The notes under the pieces are model-generated. The model had not been told where the DNA came from. It saw nothing but the letters and a program-made list of their open reading frames with translations, and made no database searches. Position numbers and translations under genes: made by a program. A DNA stretch of 64,000 bases from Rhizobium freirei PRF 81 (GTDB lineage: Bacteria; Pseudomonadota; Alphaproteobacteria; Rhizobiales; Rhizobiaceae), in the NCBI RefSeq assembly GCF_000359745.1, contig NZ_AQHN01000062.1, positions 106,108 through 170,107 of the forward strand, written 5' to 3'. This document shows positions 17,089 to 25,687 of this stretch, piece by piece (within the stretch, counting starts at the first letter, position 1; every line of letters starts with the position of its first letter).

Positions 17089-18201
17089 CTATTCCGCCGC
17101 CATGCCGGCCGGGTGTGAACGGGATGGACCAAGCGCATGCGCGTTTTGCACGAGGGCGCGCATATAACCGAGCGCAAACGCCTTGCCCGCGTGCCAGGAG
17201 GCAGCGCAGGTCATGGCCGGCGTATGGTCCGGTATCAAGACGCCCTGATAATTTTCGTCGCGCAGAATGCGGATGATCTCGGCCATATCGATGTCGCCTT
17301 CATCGACGAAGGTCTCGACATAGTGCGGCATCTTTCCACGCACATTGCGGAAATGGATGTAGCCGATGCGGCCGGAGCGGGCGAAGCGGCGAACATGTTC
17401 GTAGATGTCGCCGCCCGGCATTTCCTGCAGCGAGCCGAGGCAGAGTTCCAGCCCGTTCGACGGCGAGTCGACGATCGCCATCAGCCGGTCGTATTTCTCC
17501 GGGCGGTTAACCAGCCGCGCCGTGCCGCGCAGTTGCTCCGCTGGCGGATCATCAGGGTGAGCACCGAGAACGACGCCTGCCTCCTCAGCGACGGGGACGA
17601 CTTCCTTCAGGAAATGCGCGAGGCGGTCCCAGAGCTCCGCCGAACTGACAGAGACAGGGGCGGCGTCGGCTGCGCCGGGACGATAGCGCATGTTCCAGAC
17701 CATGCCGTCCGGTATCGGCGCATCGTGCCGTGGCGCGATACTGTCTTCTACGCCAAAGCCGACGGATTCGGCATTGCCGCGGGCATAGGGTCCTCGCGTC
17801 CAACCATAGACGCCGGCAAGCGAGAAATTGTAGCCGATGCAGGGGATGCCAGCGCGCCCGGCATTCCTGATGAGCTGCTTCAGTCCTTCGATCTGCTGCA
17901 CCCGTTCCGGCCCGTCCAGCAGCACATCGGACCAAAAGCGCGGCGAGAAGTTCTCGATCGCCGCCACCTCCAGGCCGCTCGCGCGCACGTCCTTCACCAG
18001 CGCCGAAAGTTCCTCGAAAGACCAGAGCTGATCGCCGGAGCAATCGCCCCAGCCGCCCTGATCGCCGCTGGCGATCTTCGGATCTTTGCCGGCAAAATAA
18101 TTGGTGAGATGCGCAACGACATGGGTCGCACCCGCCTGCAGCGCAAACTGAAAGTTATCCCGGGTGAGCTGCTCCCGGTAGAGCCCAAGGCCGATCTTCA
18201 T
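17089..18201 (-). CDS. Mannonate dehydratase-like (UxuA family) sugar-acid dehydratase
   Basis: 370 residues of the UxuA TIM-barrel family: an N-terminal L-G-L-Y-R-E, the metal-region H-P-D-D-P-P near residue 220, C-L-G-S-L-Q-E, I-H-F-R-N-V-R-G near residue 290 and L-I-P-D-H-T-P. It would dehydrate an aldonic acid to the 2-keto-3-deoxy acid. It differs from the canonical 399-residue UxuA encoded at 23647 and lacks that protein's C-terminal G-Y-S-L-I-G-R-L-K segment, so the two may act on different epimers. It sits between SMP-30 (9 nt) and the SDR gene (18 nt). Confidence 0.8.
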   Translation of the reverse strand: MKIGLGLYREQLTRDNFQFALQAGATHVVAHLTNYFAGKDPKIASGDQGGWGDCSGDQLWSFEELSALVKDVRASGLEVAAIENFSPRFWSDVLLDGPERVQQIEGLKQLIRNAGRAGIPCIGYNFSLAGVYGWTRGPYARGNAESVGFGVEDSIAPRHDAPIPDGMVWNMRYRPGAADAAPVSVSSAELWDRLAHFLKEVVPVAEEAGVVLGAHPDDPPAEQLRGTARLVNRPEKYDRLMAIVDSPSNGLELCLGSLQEMPGGDIYEHVRRFARSGRIGYIHFRNVRGKMPHYVETFVDEGDIDMAEIIRILRDENYQGVLIPDHTPAMTCAASWHAGKAFALGYMRALVQNAHALGPSRSHPAGMAAE

Positions 18202-18219
18202 CTGTCGTTTCCTGTGTGG

Positions 18220-19005
18220 TTATTTGACGCCGATTCCGGCGGTGAGGCCGCCATCGATGCGGAAGTCCGAGCCGGTGACGAAGGCTGCGCGTTCGGAGGC
18301 GAGATAGGCAACCAGCTCGGCCACTTCTTCCGGCTCGCCGATGCGCCCGATCGGGTGCGCAGCGCCGAAGCGGGCAAAGGCCTCCGCCTCGCTGACGCCG
18401 TCGCCGCCATAGGTGCGGGTCGCGAGCGAGAGCAGTGGCGTGCGCACGGAGCCGGGGCTGACCGAGTTCACCCGGACTTTCGCCGCCGCATGATCGAGCG
18501 CCATGGCGCGGGTTAGCGCATGGATGGCGCCCTTGGAGGCAACGTAGGCCGCAACGTTCTGCTGACAGGCATGGCCTTGCACCGAAGAAATGTTGACGAT
18601 CGCGCCGCCGCCGCGCTTGATCATTTCCGGAATTCCGAAGCGGCCGGTCAGATAGATCGAACCCACATTGACCGAGAGGCAACGCGCCCAGGTTTCGGCA
18701 CTGGTATCGAGCACAGTGCCAAAGGGATGAACGGCCGCCGCGTTGACGATGACGTCGAGGCCACCATGGAGCAGCACCGCCTCGCGGACGGCCGCTTCCA
18801 CCTCGTCCTCCACGGATACATCCGTCAGCCGCGTCGACATCGGCAGGCCGCGTTCCCTGGCGATACGGTCGAAGACCTCGTTGGTGGCAGCATCGTTGCC
18901 GCAAGCAAGCACGGCTGCGCCGGAAGAAGCCAGGCGGATCGCCGAGGCGAGGCCGATCCCGGATGTGCCGGTGACCAGCGCGATTTTTCCTTTGAATTCA
19001 GTCAT
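18220..19005 (-). CDS. SDR-family oxidoreductase
   Basis: 261 residues from the M-T-E-F-K-G-K start at 19005; the longer frame to 19113 runs into the permease gene and lacks an SDR counterpart. Classical SDR motifs: T-G-T-S-G-I-G-L-A cofactor loop, V-N-A-A-A-V, the catalytic Ser in I-S-S-V-Q-G, Y-V-A-S-K-G-A (YxxxK) and the C-terminal R-I-G-E-P-E-E-V-A. It should oxidise or reduce a sugar or sugar acid with NAD(P), upstream of the lactonase and dehydratase steps. Confidence 0.88.
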   Translation of the reverse strand: MTEFKGKIALVTGTSGIGLASAIRLASSGAAVLACGNDAATNEVFDRIARERGLPMSTRLTDVSVEDEVEAAVREAVLLHGGLDVIVNAAAVHPFGTVLDTSAETWARCLSVNVGSIYLTGRFGIPEMIKRGGGAIVNISSVQGHACQQNVAAYVASKGAIHALTRAMALDHAAAKVRVNSVSPGSVRTPLLSLATRTYGGDGVSEAEAFARFGAAHPIGRIGEPEEVAELVAYLASERAAFVTGSDFRIDGGLTAGIGVK

Positions 19006-19024
19006 GATTGTCTCAGCGCCTGTC

Positions 19025-20017
19025 TCAGCGCACCCTTTCCAGAACCTGATTGAGGAGCACCGCGCCGAGGATGATCCCGCCGCGCACGACGTATTGCCAA
19101 TATTCGCTGACATTCATCAGCGTCATGCCGTTGGAGATACAGCCGAGGAACAATACCCCGATCAGCGTGCCCCAGATGCGGCCCTTGCCGCCGAAAAGCG
19201 AGGTCCCGCCGATGATGACGGCCGCGATCACGTCGAGCTCCATGCCGGTTGCGGTCGTCCCGGTTCCAGCACCGATCTGCGATGCGATGAGCGTGCCGGA
19301 GACTGCGGTGAGCCCGCCCGTCAGACCGAGCGTCAACGCCTTCACCTTCCAGATGTCGATGCCGGAGAGGCGCGCCGCCTCCATGTTGCCGCCGACGGCA
19401 TAGATCTCGCGGCCGAAGCTCGTATACTTCATGAGGAAGTGCATGCCGGCGAAGGTGAGCCCGAAGATATAGACCGGGAACGGAATTCCGAAGAGATAGC
19501 CGCCGCCCAGGAAATCGAAGCCGAGCGGAAAGGACGACAGCGGAAAGCCGCCGGTGATAAGGTTGGCGACGCCGCGCAGCGCCGCAAAAAGCGCAAGGGT
19601 CGTGATGAAGGTCGGCACGTTGAACCATTGCCGAAAGCGGCCGGTTAGATAGCCGAGCGTAAAGCCGAGCGACAGAGCCACGGCAAAACCTGCCGTCACC
19701 GCGCCCCAGTCGCCGAGCACGTCGCCGAAGCGGTCGGCAAACCAGGCGACGATGCAGCCGGCGAGCGCCGCCCCCGCGCCGACCGAAAGGTCGATCTCGC
19801 CGCTGATGATGACGGCCGTCATGCCGAAGGCGATGATGCCGAGCATCGAGACCGTGCGAAGCACGTTCAGCACGTTGCTGATCGAGGCAAATCCGGGTGC
19901 GACCAGAATCAGGAAGATCACCAGCGCTGCGAGAATGATCTCCATCGGGTAGGTCTTGAGGAAACGAAGCGGCACGTTCTGTCCGCCACGTTCCGCGGTT
20001 TGGTTCACAAGTGTCAT
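19025..20017 (-). CDS. Sugar ABC transporter permease (RbsC type)
   Basis: 330 residues with about ten membrane segments and the RbsC-family signature I-I-S-G-E-I-D-L-S-V-G-A near residue 80, the A-V-G-G-N-M-E-A-A-R-L-S-G-I loop (coupling helix), and A-A-V-I-I-G-G-T-S-L-F-G-G. It forms the inner-membrane channel for the importer with the ATPase encoded upstream; the start at 20017 overlaps the ATPase stop by 4 nt. Confidence 0.9.
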   Translation of the reverse strand: MTLVNQTAERGGQNVPLRFLKTYPMEIILAALVIFLILVAPGFASISNVLNVLRTVSMLGIIAFGMTAVIISGEIDLSVGAGAALAGCIVAWFADRFGDVLGDWGAVTAGFAVALSLGFTLGYLTGRFRQWFNVPTFITTLALFAALRGVANLITGGFPLSSFPLGFDFLGGGYLFGIPFPVYIFGLTFAGMHFLMKYTSFGREIYAVGGNMEAARLSGIDIWKVKALTLGLTGGLTAVSGTLIASQIGAGTGTTATGMELDVIAAVIIGGTSLFGGKGRIWGTLIGVLFLGCISNGMTLMNVSEYWQYVVRGGIILGAVLLNQVLERVR

Positions 20018-21558
20018 TGCCGGGCCCCTTCCATGCACAGGCCGTAGAGTTCGGTGAGGTCGGTTTTCGTGGGATCGATCTCGGCGACGATCGCGCCGTG
20101 GTGCATCACCAGGATACGGTCGGCCACCTCGAGTACTTCCTCAAGTTCAGTCGAGACGAAGATACTGGCGAGACCGTCGGCGGCCTTCTGCCAGATGATG
20201 TCGAAGATCTGCCGCTTGGCTTGAACGTCGACGCCGCGGCTCGGCTCGTCGAAGAACATCACTGAAGGATGCCGGTTCAGCCATTTGCCGATCACCACCT
20301 TCTGCTGATTGCCGCCGGAAAGCGAGGACACCGGCAATTCCGGGTCAGCGCACTTGATATGCAGATCGGCAATCTGACGATGGACATGCGGCTGTTCGCG
20401 CCGGCGCGAGATGAGGCCTCTGCTCGAAATCGGACCAAGGCTTGCCATGCAAAGATTATCTGTGGTCGAGAGCGATTGCACGAGCCCCACTTCCTTGCGG
20501 TTTTCCGGCGTGTAGCCGAGGCCGGCCTTGCGCATCTCGCGCGGGCTCGCGCCGGTCATGAGGCGGCCCTCGAGCATGACGGAGCCACCATCGACCCGGT
20601 CGGCGCCGAAGATCGCCCGCATGAGTTCCGAGCGTCCGGCGCCGAGCAGCCCGGCGATACCGAGGATCTCGCCGGGATAGAGGTCGAAGGATACATCGTG
20701 AAAATGCCCGGTCCGGCTGAGACCACGCACCTCAAGCACCGGCTTGGTGCGATCGAGCGTCCGCCGAGGCGGACGTGTCGCGCGGGCCGCATCGCCGAAC
20801 ATCATGCCGACGATCGCCGAGGGCGTCGTCGCCTTCATTTCGACCGCGCCGATATAATGGCCGTCGCGGATCACCGTGCAGGTATCCGCGATCTCGAAAA
20901 GCTCGCTCATCCGATGAGTAATGTAGATCATCGTCACGCCGCGGGCGCGAAGCCGCTCGATCAGCGCGAAGAGCTGCTTGACCTCGCGAGACGCAAGCGC
21001 CGATGTCGGTTCATCGAGAAGGAGGATCGACGGGTTGAAGGACATCGCCTTGACGATCTCCACGACCTGCTGCTGGCCGACGCTTAACGCCGAGACCGGC
21101 CGACGGGAATCGATAGCGAGCCCCATGTCGGCAAGCAGTTCGCCGGCATGCCGATGGAGCCCTTCCCAGTCGACGACGCTGAAACCGGCACGGCGCAGAT
21201 GCGGCAAACGGCCAAGAAAGATGTTCTCGCCGACCGAAAGCTCCGGGACCAGCGAGAGCTCCTGATGCACGGTCACGATGCCGGCCTCGAAGGCATCATG
21301 CGGCGAGTTGAAATGGCGATCCTCGCCGTTGACGCTGATCGTGCCGGATGTCGGCTCCGTTACGCCTGCGAGAAGCTTCACGAGCGTCGACTTGCCCGAG
21401 CCGTTCTTACCCATGAGGGCATGCACCTGGCCGGGCGCGAAACTGTGGCTGAACTCGGAAAGTGCGACCGTCGGGCCGTAGCGTTTGGTCACTGCCCGAA
21501 AGTCCAGCCGCCCCTGCACCCCGTCCGACACGACTGAATTGGCTTGCGAATAGGTCAT
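20014..21558 (-). CDS. Sugar ABC transporter ATP-binding protein (RbsA type, two ABC domains)
   Basis: 514 residues from M-T-Y-S-Q-A at 21558. Domain 1 has Walker A G-K-N-G-S-G-K-S-T, signature L-S-V-G-Q-Q-Q and Walker B I-L-L-L-D-E-P-T-S-A-L. Domain 2 has a degenerate Walker A (G-L-L-G-A-G-R-S-E), signature L-S-G-G-N-Q-Q-K and Walker B V-M-F-F-D-E-P-S-R-G-V-D. This asymmetry is normal for RbsA/MglA proteins. It powers uptake of the sugar bound by the periplasmic protein encoded upstream. Confidence 0.92.
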   Translation of the reverse strand: MTYSQANSVVSDGVQGRLDFRAVTKRYGPTVALSEFSHSFAPGQVHALMGKNGSGKSTLVKLLAGVTEPTSGTISVNGEDRHFNSPHDAFEAGIVTVHQELSLVPELSVGENIFLGRLPHLRRAGFSVVDWEGLHRHAGELLADMGLAIDSRRPVSALSVGQQQVVEIVKAMSFNPSILLLDEPTSALASREVKQLFALIERLRARGVTMIYITHRMSELFEIADTCTVIRDGHYIGAVEMKATTPSAIVGMMFGDAARATRPPRRTLDRTKPVLEVRGLSRTGHFHDVSFDLYPGEILGIAGLLGAGRSELMRAIFGADRVDGGSVMLEGRLMTGASPREMRKAGLGYTPENRKEVGLVQSLSTTDNLCMASLGPISSRGLISRRREQPHVHRQIADLHIKCADPELPVSSLSGGNQQKVVIGKWLNRHPSVMFFDEPSRGVDVQAKRQIFDIIWQKAADGLASIFVSTELEEVLEVADRILVMHHGAIVAEIDPTKTDLTELYGLCMEGARQ

Positions 21559-21589
21559 GCTAATTTCCTGCTGTGCAAGACGAAGGAGG

Positions 21590-21610
21590 GGCGGGAGCAA
21601 TGCCCCCGCC
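21590..21610 (-). promoter_or_regulatory. Intercistronic hairpin between binding protein and ATPase genes
   Basis: A 9-bp stem (GGCGGGGGC with GCTCCCGCC in the minus-strand RNA, 3-nt loop, one G-U pair) lies in the 76-nt gap. The imperfect pair is G-U on the minus-strand transcript but A-C on the other strand, which fits a structure working in this operon's mRNA. Such hairpins usually keep the binding-protein message more abundant. Confidence 0.5.
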
Positions 21611-21634
21611 ACCTGATTCGCGTCGGGGCCGCTA

Positions 21635-22600
21635 TCACTTCAGCGCCTTGAGACTTTCCTTGTATGCCGCAACGGCCTGTGCATCGGCGCGCGTCAGAGG
21701 CAGGACCGGCACTTTGACCTTGGTCTCGATCGTCTTGCCGTCGAGCAGACTCTGCGCGGCCTCGATCGCCTGGCGCCCAACTTCGAGCGGCTGCTGTGCC
21801 GTGGTCGCCTGCAGCACATTGTCCGAATTCAGCAACATATTGGCGAGTTGCTCGGAGCCGTCGGTGCCGAAGACGAAGACCTTGCCTTCCAGCCCCGCCT
21901 TCTTGACCGCCTGCACCGCGCCGATTGTGCCGCCTTCGTTCGCCGCATAGATCACCCGGATATCGGGATTGGCTGTCAGCATGTCACTGGCGACGGCAAG
22001 CGCTTTTTCCGCCAGCCACGCATCCTGTTGGGCGACGATCTCCACCTGATCGTTGACGACGCTCAGAAAACCCTCGACCCGGGCATTCGACTGTTCGGGC
22101 AGCAGTGCCTTGAAGGCGAGCGTGCCGATCTTGACCTTCTTGCCGTTGCCGAGCGTCTTCAGGAAGTCGGCCGCCGCTTTGCCGGTACCGATGCCGATAT
22201 CGCGATCCGAACTCGTCACCGTCGCCTGCGCGACGTCGCCATTGGCCGAGGTGCCGTAGGTCACGACCGTGATGCCGGCGGCGCGCGCCTTCTTGAGCGC
22301 CGGCACCGAGGCGTCGGCAGAAAGAGGCGCCACGACGATCGATTTCACGCCGCGGGCGATATAGGTGTCGATGAGCTGCGATTCCTTCTCCAGCTTGCTG
22401 TCGCTGTTGCCGGCCAGAAGCTCGTCGCCAGCAGCTTTCGCCGCCTTTTGCATGCCGATCTGAATGCCGCGGAAATACTGGTCCTGCTGAAACACGATGC
22501 CGGCAATCGCCTTGCCTGCAGCAAATGCTGCATTCGGCGCGAAGCTGACGGTGGCCAGTAGTGCCGCAAGCGTCAGGATGCCGCGTTTAGTTTTGCTCAT
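21635..22600 (-). CDS. Periplasmic sugar-binding protein of an RbsB-type ABC importer
   Basis: 321 residues with a signal peptide (S-K-T-K-R-G then a hydrophobic run to A-F-A-A, about residue 28). The mature protein has the type I periplasmic-binding fold: I-A-G-I-V-F-Q-Q-D, I-V-V-A-P-L-S-A-D-A-S, V-Y-G-T-S-A-N-G, A-A-N-E-G-G-T-I-G-A and A-T-T-A-Q-Q-P-L-E-V-G. It is first in the minus-strand sugar-acid operon. The ligand is not told by sequence; neighbours suggest a hexuronate, aldonate or their lactone. Confidence 0.9.
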   Translation of the reverse strand: MSKTKRGILTLAALLATVSFAPNAAFAAGKAIAGIVFQQDQYFRGIQIGMQKAAKAAGDELLAGNSDSKLEKESQLIDTYIARGVKSIVVAPLSADASVPALKKARAAGITVVTYGTSANGDVAQATVTSSDRDIGIGTGKAAADFLKTLGNGKKVKIGTLAFKALLPEQSNARVEGFLSVVNDQVEIVAQQDAWLAEKALAVASDMLTANPDIRVIYAANEGGTIGAVQAVKKAGLEGKVFVFGTDGSEQLANMLLNSDNVLQATTAQQPLEVGRQAIEAAQSLLDGKTIETKVKVPVLPLTRADAQAVAAYKESLKALK

Positions 22601-22722
22601 GTTGGTTCTCCTCCCAAGTGCCCTGTTGGTGCCGCCGGATCAACGGGCGAGAGTATCCGGCAAACGGTTGCCCGCTCCGCCCGAGGGCGGTTCAGGTCAA
22701 ATCTCCAATGTGCTTGTCGCGA

Positions 22723-23463
22723 TTACGGATCGACCGGATCGGCGTCGACGAACCGCAAGCCGAATTCCAGGTGTCTGCTCATCAGATAAACATAGGCGAT
22801 GCGATCACGGGCTCGCAGCGCCCGGATAATCTCTGCGTGCGCCTCAAAGGTTGCCGTATGCACTGGGCGCTCCGCTTTACCGAGGCGCATCACTTCCTCG
22901 ATCACCGAGCGCAGCATGTGGTAGGCGGCAAGCGTCGTGCGGTTGCCGGAGAGTTCGACGATCGCTGAATGAAACTCGTAATCGCAACGCGCCGCGTCCT
23001 CAACACTCTCGGCCTCCAGTATCCGCCTGTTGATCGCGTCCAGCCGGTCGAAGTCGGCACCACTTGCCGTCAGAATGATTTGCTCGCCGACACCCGTCTC
23101 GATGATCCGCCGGAAGCCCTGCAGATCACGAAAGGAGTCGGGTGAAATGCCATTGTGGAAGGCGAAGAGCCGGCGGATCGCCTCACCATGACCGCCGCTG
23201 ATGACTGCGCCGACCTTCGGCCGGGTTTCGACCATGCCATAGGCGCGCAGCACCTGCAGCGCCTCGCGCACCGTGTTGCGGCCAGCTTGAAACTGTTCGC
23301 CGAGATCGCGCTCGGTCGGTAGCGCATCGCCGATGCCAAGGCCGCGCTCGGAGATCATGTCGCGAATCTGTTCGATGAGCCGATCCACGGCCGAAGTCTT
23401 GCCTGGCTCGACGACCTCCATACTCGACAACGCATCTTCCCGTAGCGAACTGCTCACCGACAA
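22723..23463 (-). CDS. FadR/GntR-family transcriptional regulator
   Basis: 246 residues. The N-terminal winged helix is at residues about 27-90: I-R-D-M-I-S-E-R-G-L-G-I-G-D-A-L-P-T-E-R-D-L, G-R-N-T-V-R-E-A-L-Q-V-L-R-A-Y-G-M-V. It is followed by the all-helical FCD domain with metal-binding-type positions (D-Y-E-F-H-S-A-I-V near residue 160 and H-A-E-I-I-R-A near 213). It lies next to the importer operon and is divergent from uxuA, so it probably represses both, responding to a sugar-acid intermediate as UxuR/ExuR do. Confidence 0.9.
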   Translation of the reverse strand: MSVSSSLREDALSSMEVVEPGKTSAVDRLIEQIRDMISERGLGIGDALPTERDLGEQFQAGRNTVREALQVLRAYGMVETRPKVGAVISGGHGEAIRRLFAFHNGISPDSFRDLQGFRRIIETGVGEQIILTASGADFDRLDAINRRILEAESVEDAARCDYEFHSAIVELSGNRTTLAAYHMLRSVIEEVMRLGKAERPVHTATFEAHAEIIRALRARDRIAYVYLMSRHLEFGLRFVDADPVDP

Positions 23464-23483
23464 TCCTCCCTGTGATGATCTAT

Positions 23484-23611
23484 TTGTTGGTCCAGTTTAT
23501 TCAAATAGTCAAGCACTCACATCTCAATTTTCGAATTTTTGCCGATTTCCCTCAAAACCTATCTTGAATTATCTGCCTCGTCGCGCCTTAATAGGAGTTG
23601 TGGTCCAACAA
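23484..23611. promoter_or_regulatory. Paired TTGTTGGWCCA sites in the regulator/uxuA intergenic region
   Basis: TTGTTGGTCCA occurs at 23484-23494, and the same motif on the other strand (TGGTCCAACAA) at 23601-23611. One lies close to the regulator start and the other 36 bp before the uxuA ATG. Opposite-facing copies of a GGWCC-centred word are what a dimeric FadR-type regulator would bind. Assignment to this regulator is inference. Confidence 0.5.
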
Positions 23612-23646
23612 TTAAAACGCCCGAAACCGTGGGCAGGAGTTTTCGC

Positions 23647-24846
23647 ATGAGGCTGATGGAAGAGTGCTTTCGCTGGTATGGGCCGGATGATCCGGTGCCA
23701 CTCGCCCATATCCGGCAGGCAGGAGCGACAGGGATCGTCTCAGCGCTGCACCAAATCTATGACGGGTCCCCCTGGTCCGATGATCAGATCTTGGCACACA
23801 AGGCATTGATCGAAGCGGCCGGCATGCGCTGGAGCGTCGTCGAGAGCATTCCGGTCCACAATTCCATCAAGCTCGCGACCGCCGACAGTGCGCGCTATAT
23901 CGGCTGGTACAAGGACACGTTGAGAGCGCTGGCGCGCGCCGGTATTGCGACGGTCTGCTACAATTTCATGCCGGTGGTCGATTGGACACGCACCGAACTG
24001 ATGCAGCCACTGGCGAATGGCGGCTACGCGCTGCGCTTCGATGCCGTTGACTTCGCCGCCTACGACCTGTTCGCATTGAAGCGTCCGCATGTCGAAGACA
24101 GCTACTCGGAGGAACAGATTCTCGCGGCACGCGAACGTTTTGGCCGGATGGATCCGGCAAAGATCGACAGGATCGAGCGCAATCTCATTGCCGGCCTGCC
24201 AGCAACCGAGCGCCAGTTCAACCGGGCGAGCTTTCTTGCTGCCCTTGCGGAATATGACGGCATGACAGCCGATCATCTGCATGCCAACCTGGCGCGCTTC
24301 CTCAAGGAGATCGTGCCTGTCGCAGAGGAGGTGGGCATCAGGCTCTGCATCCATCCCGACGATCCGGCGTTTTCGCTTTACGGACTGCCGCGCATCGTTT
24401 CCACGGCGGCAGATGCGCGGCGTATTCTCGCCACGGTCGAGAGCCCGGCCAACGGCCTTACATTCTGCACCGGCTCCTTCGGTACGCGCGCCGACAACGA
24501 CTTGCCGGCCATGATCCGCGAGTTCGGCCCACGCATCCACTTTGCCCATCTGCGCAATGTCCAGCGCGAAGAGGATGGCTCGTTCTATGAAGCCGACCAT
24601 CTTGGCGGATCAAGCGACATACCGGCGGTTATCCTCGCGCTGATGCAAGAGCAAAAGCGGCGCCTTGAGGAAGGCCGCACAGACTGGCAGATCCCATTGC
24701 GCCCGGACCACGGGCATTTGCTGGCGGACGACATCGGCAAAGAAAAGATCAATCCCGGCTACTCGTTGATCGGGCGGCTGAAGGGCCTCGCCGAAATAAG
24801 AGGCGTCATGCAAGGGATCGCAACAGCCATGACGGAAAGGTTTTGA
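23647..24846 (+). CDS. uxuA: Mannonate dehydratase
   Basis: 399 residues, the usual UxuA length. Starts [13 protein letters not shown] with AGGAG upstream; the longer frame from 23539 is not supported. Signatures: [11 protein letters not shown] near residue 60, C-I-H-P-D-D-P (metal region), [22 protein letters not shown] and L-R-P-D-H-G-H with the family's C-terminal N-P-G-Y-S-L-I-G-R. It converts D-mannonate to 2-keto-3-deoxygluconate in hexuronate catabolism. It is divergent from the FadR-type gene and followed 10 nt later by an RraA-like gene. Confidence 0.93.
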   Translation: MRLMEECFRWYGPDDPVPLAHIRQAGATGIVSALHQIYDGSPWSDDQILAHKALIEAAGMRWSVVESIPVHNSIKLATADSARYIGWYKDTLRALARAGIATVCYNFMPVVDWTRTELMQPLANGGYALRFDAVDFAAYDLFALKRPHVEDSYSEEQILAARERFGRMDPAKIDRIERNLIAGLPATERQFNRASFLAALAEYDGMTADHLHANLARFLKEIVPVAEEVGIRLCIHPDDPAFSLYGLPRIVSTAADARRILATVESPANGLTFCTGSFGTRADNDLPAMIREFGPRIHFAHLRNVQREEDGSFYEADHLGGSSDIPAVILALMQEQKRRLEEGRTDWQIPLRPDHGHLLADDIGKEKINPGYSLIGRLKGLAEIRGVMQGIATAMTERF

Positions 24847-24856
24847 GAGGAAGCAG

Positions 24857-25549
24857 ATGATGCGCTTTGACGACGACACCGAACTCTTTACCGCCATGCG
24901 CAACCGGCTGTTTACGGCCGTGGTCGGCGATATACTCGACACGATGGGCTTGCAGCACCAGTTTTTGCCGCCACAGATTCGCGCGCTCCGAGACGACATG
25001 GTCGCCATCGGGCGAGCGATGCCTGTTCTGGAAGCAGATTTCTTTGCATCTGCCGAAACGGGCGGAAACTCGGATATTAGCGGCAGGCCTTTCGGCCTGA
25101 TGTTCCACGCGCTCGACAGTTTGAAACCCAACGAGATCTATGTGTGCTCCGGCGCCTCGCCGCGTTATGCGGTCTGGGGGGAGCTGATGTCGACGCGGGC
25201 CCTTCAGCTCAAGGCGGCAGGCGCGATCTGCGATGGCTATTGCCGCGATAGCAGCGGCATCCTCGCCCTCAACTTTCCGACCTTCTGCTACGGATCCTAT
25301 GCGCAAGACCAGGGACCGCGCGGCAAGGTCGTCGACTACGGTGTCGCGATCGAGATCGGCGGGATCCGCATAAGGCCCGGCGATATCCTCTTCGCGGACC
25401 GCGACGGCGTTCTCGTCGTTCCACGCGAGGCAGAGCGGGAGGCGATTACGCTTGCGCTGGAAAAAGCTGAGACCGAGAACAAAGTCCGGCTGGCGATCGA
25501 AGCCGGCATGAGTACCGTGGAGGCATTTGAACGCTTCGGCGTCATGTGA
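24857..25549 (+). CDS. RraA-family protein (4-hydroxy-4-methyl-2-oxoglutarate aldolase-like)
   Basis: 230 residues of the RraA/HMG-aldolase fold: V-G-D-I-L-D-T-M-G near residue 27, G-A-I-C-D-G-Y-C-R-D (conserved Arg-Asp of the active site), and P-G-D-I-L-F-A-D-R-D-G-V-L-V-V-P. In catabolic contexts such proteins cleave or decarboxylate 2-keto acids using a divalent metal; the RNase E inhibitor role of E. coli RraA is unlikely here. Being cotranscribed with uxuA, it may act on a keto-acid product of the sugar-acid pathway. Exact reaction unknown. Confidence 0.85.
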   Translation: MMRFDDDTELFTAMRNRLFTAVVGDILDTMGLQHQFLPPQIRALRDDMVAIGRAMPVLEADFFASAETGGNSDISGRPFGLMFHALDSLKPNEIYVCSGASPRYAVWGELMSTRALQLKAAGAICDGYCRDSSGILALNFPTFCYGSYAQDQGPRGKVVDYGVAIEIGGIRIRPGDILFADRDGVLVVPREAEREAITLALEKAETENKVRLAIEAGMSTVEAFERFGVM

Positions 25550-25687
25550 CGATCCGAGGCCGTTTCCTTGCGGCTGCAGGGTTGGCGGCGGTACATTAGA
25601 ACGAAAGCTGGCTCTATCGAAGACAGGGCAACAGCCGGCGGTCTCGCACAAGGCTGCCGCCAAGGCAGAGCGCGCAGCAAGAAAGGC

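Noticed and set aside
17137..18516. 459-codon plus-strand frame
   Set aside because: It runs antisense to the mannonate dehydratase-like and SDR genes, both with clear motifs.
18743..19648. Long plus-strand frame over the SDR and permease genes
   Set aside because: Antisense to two motif-bearing genes; no recognisable product.
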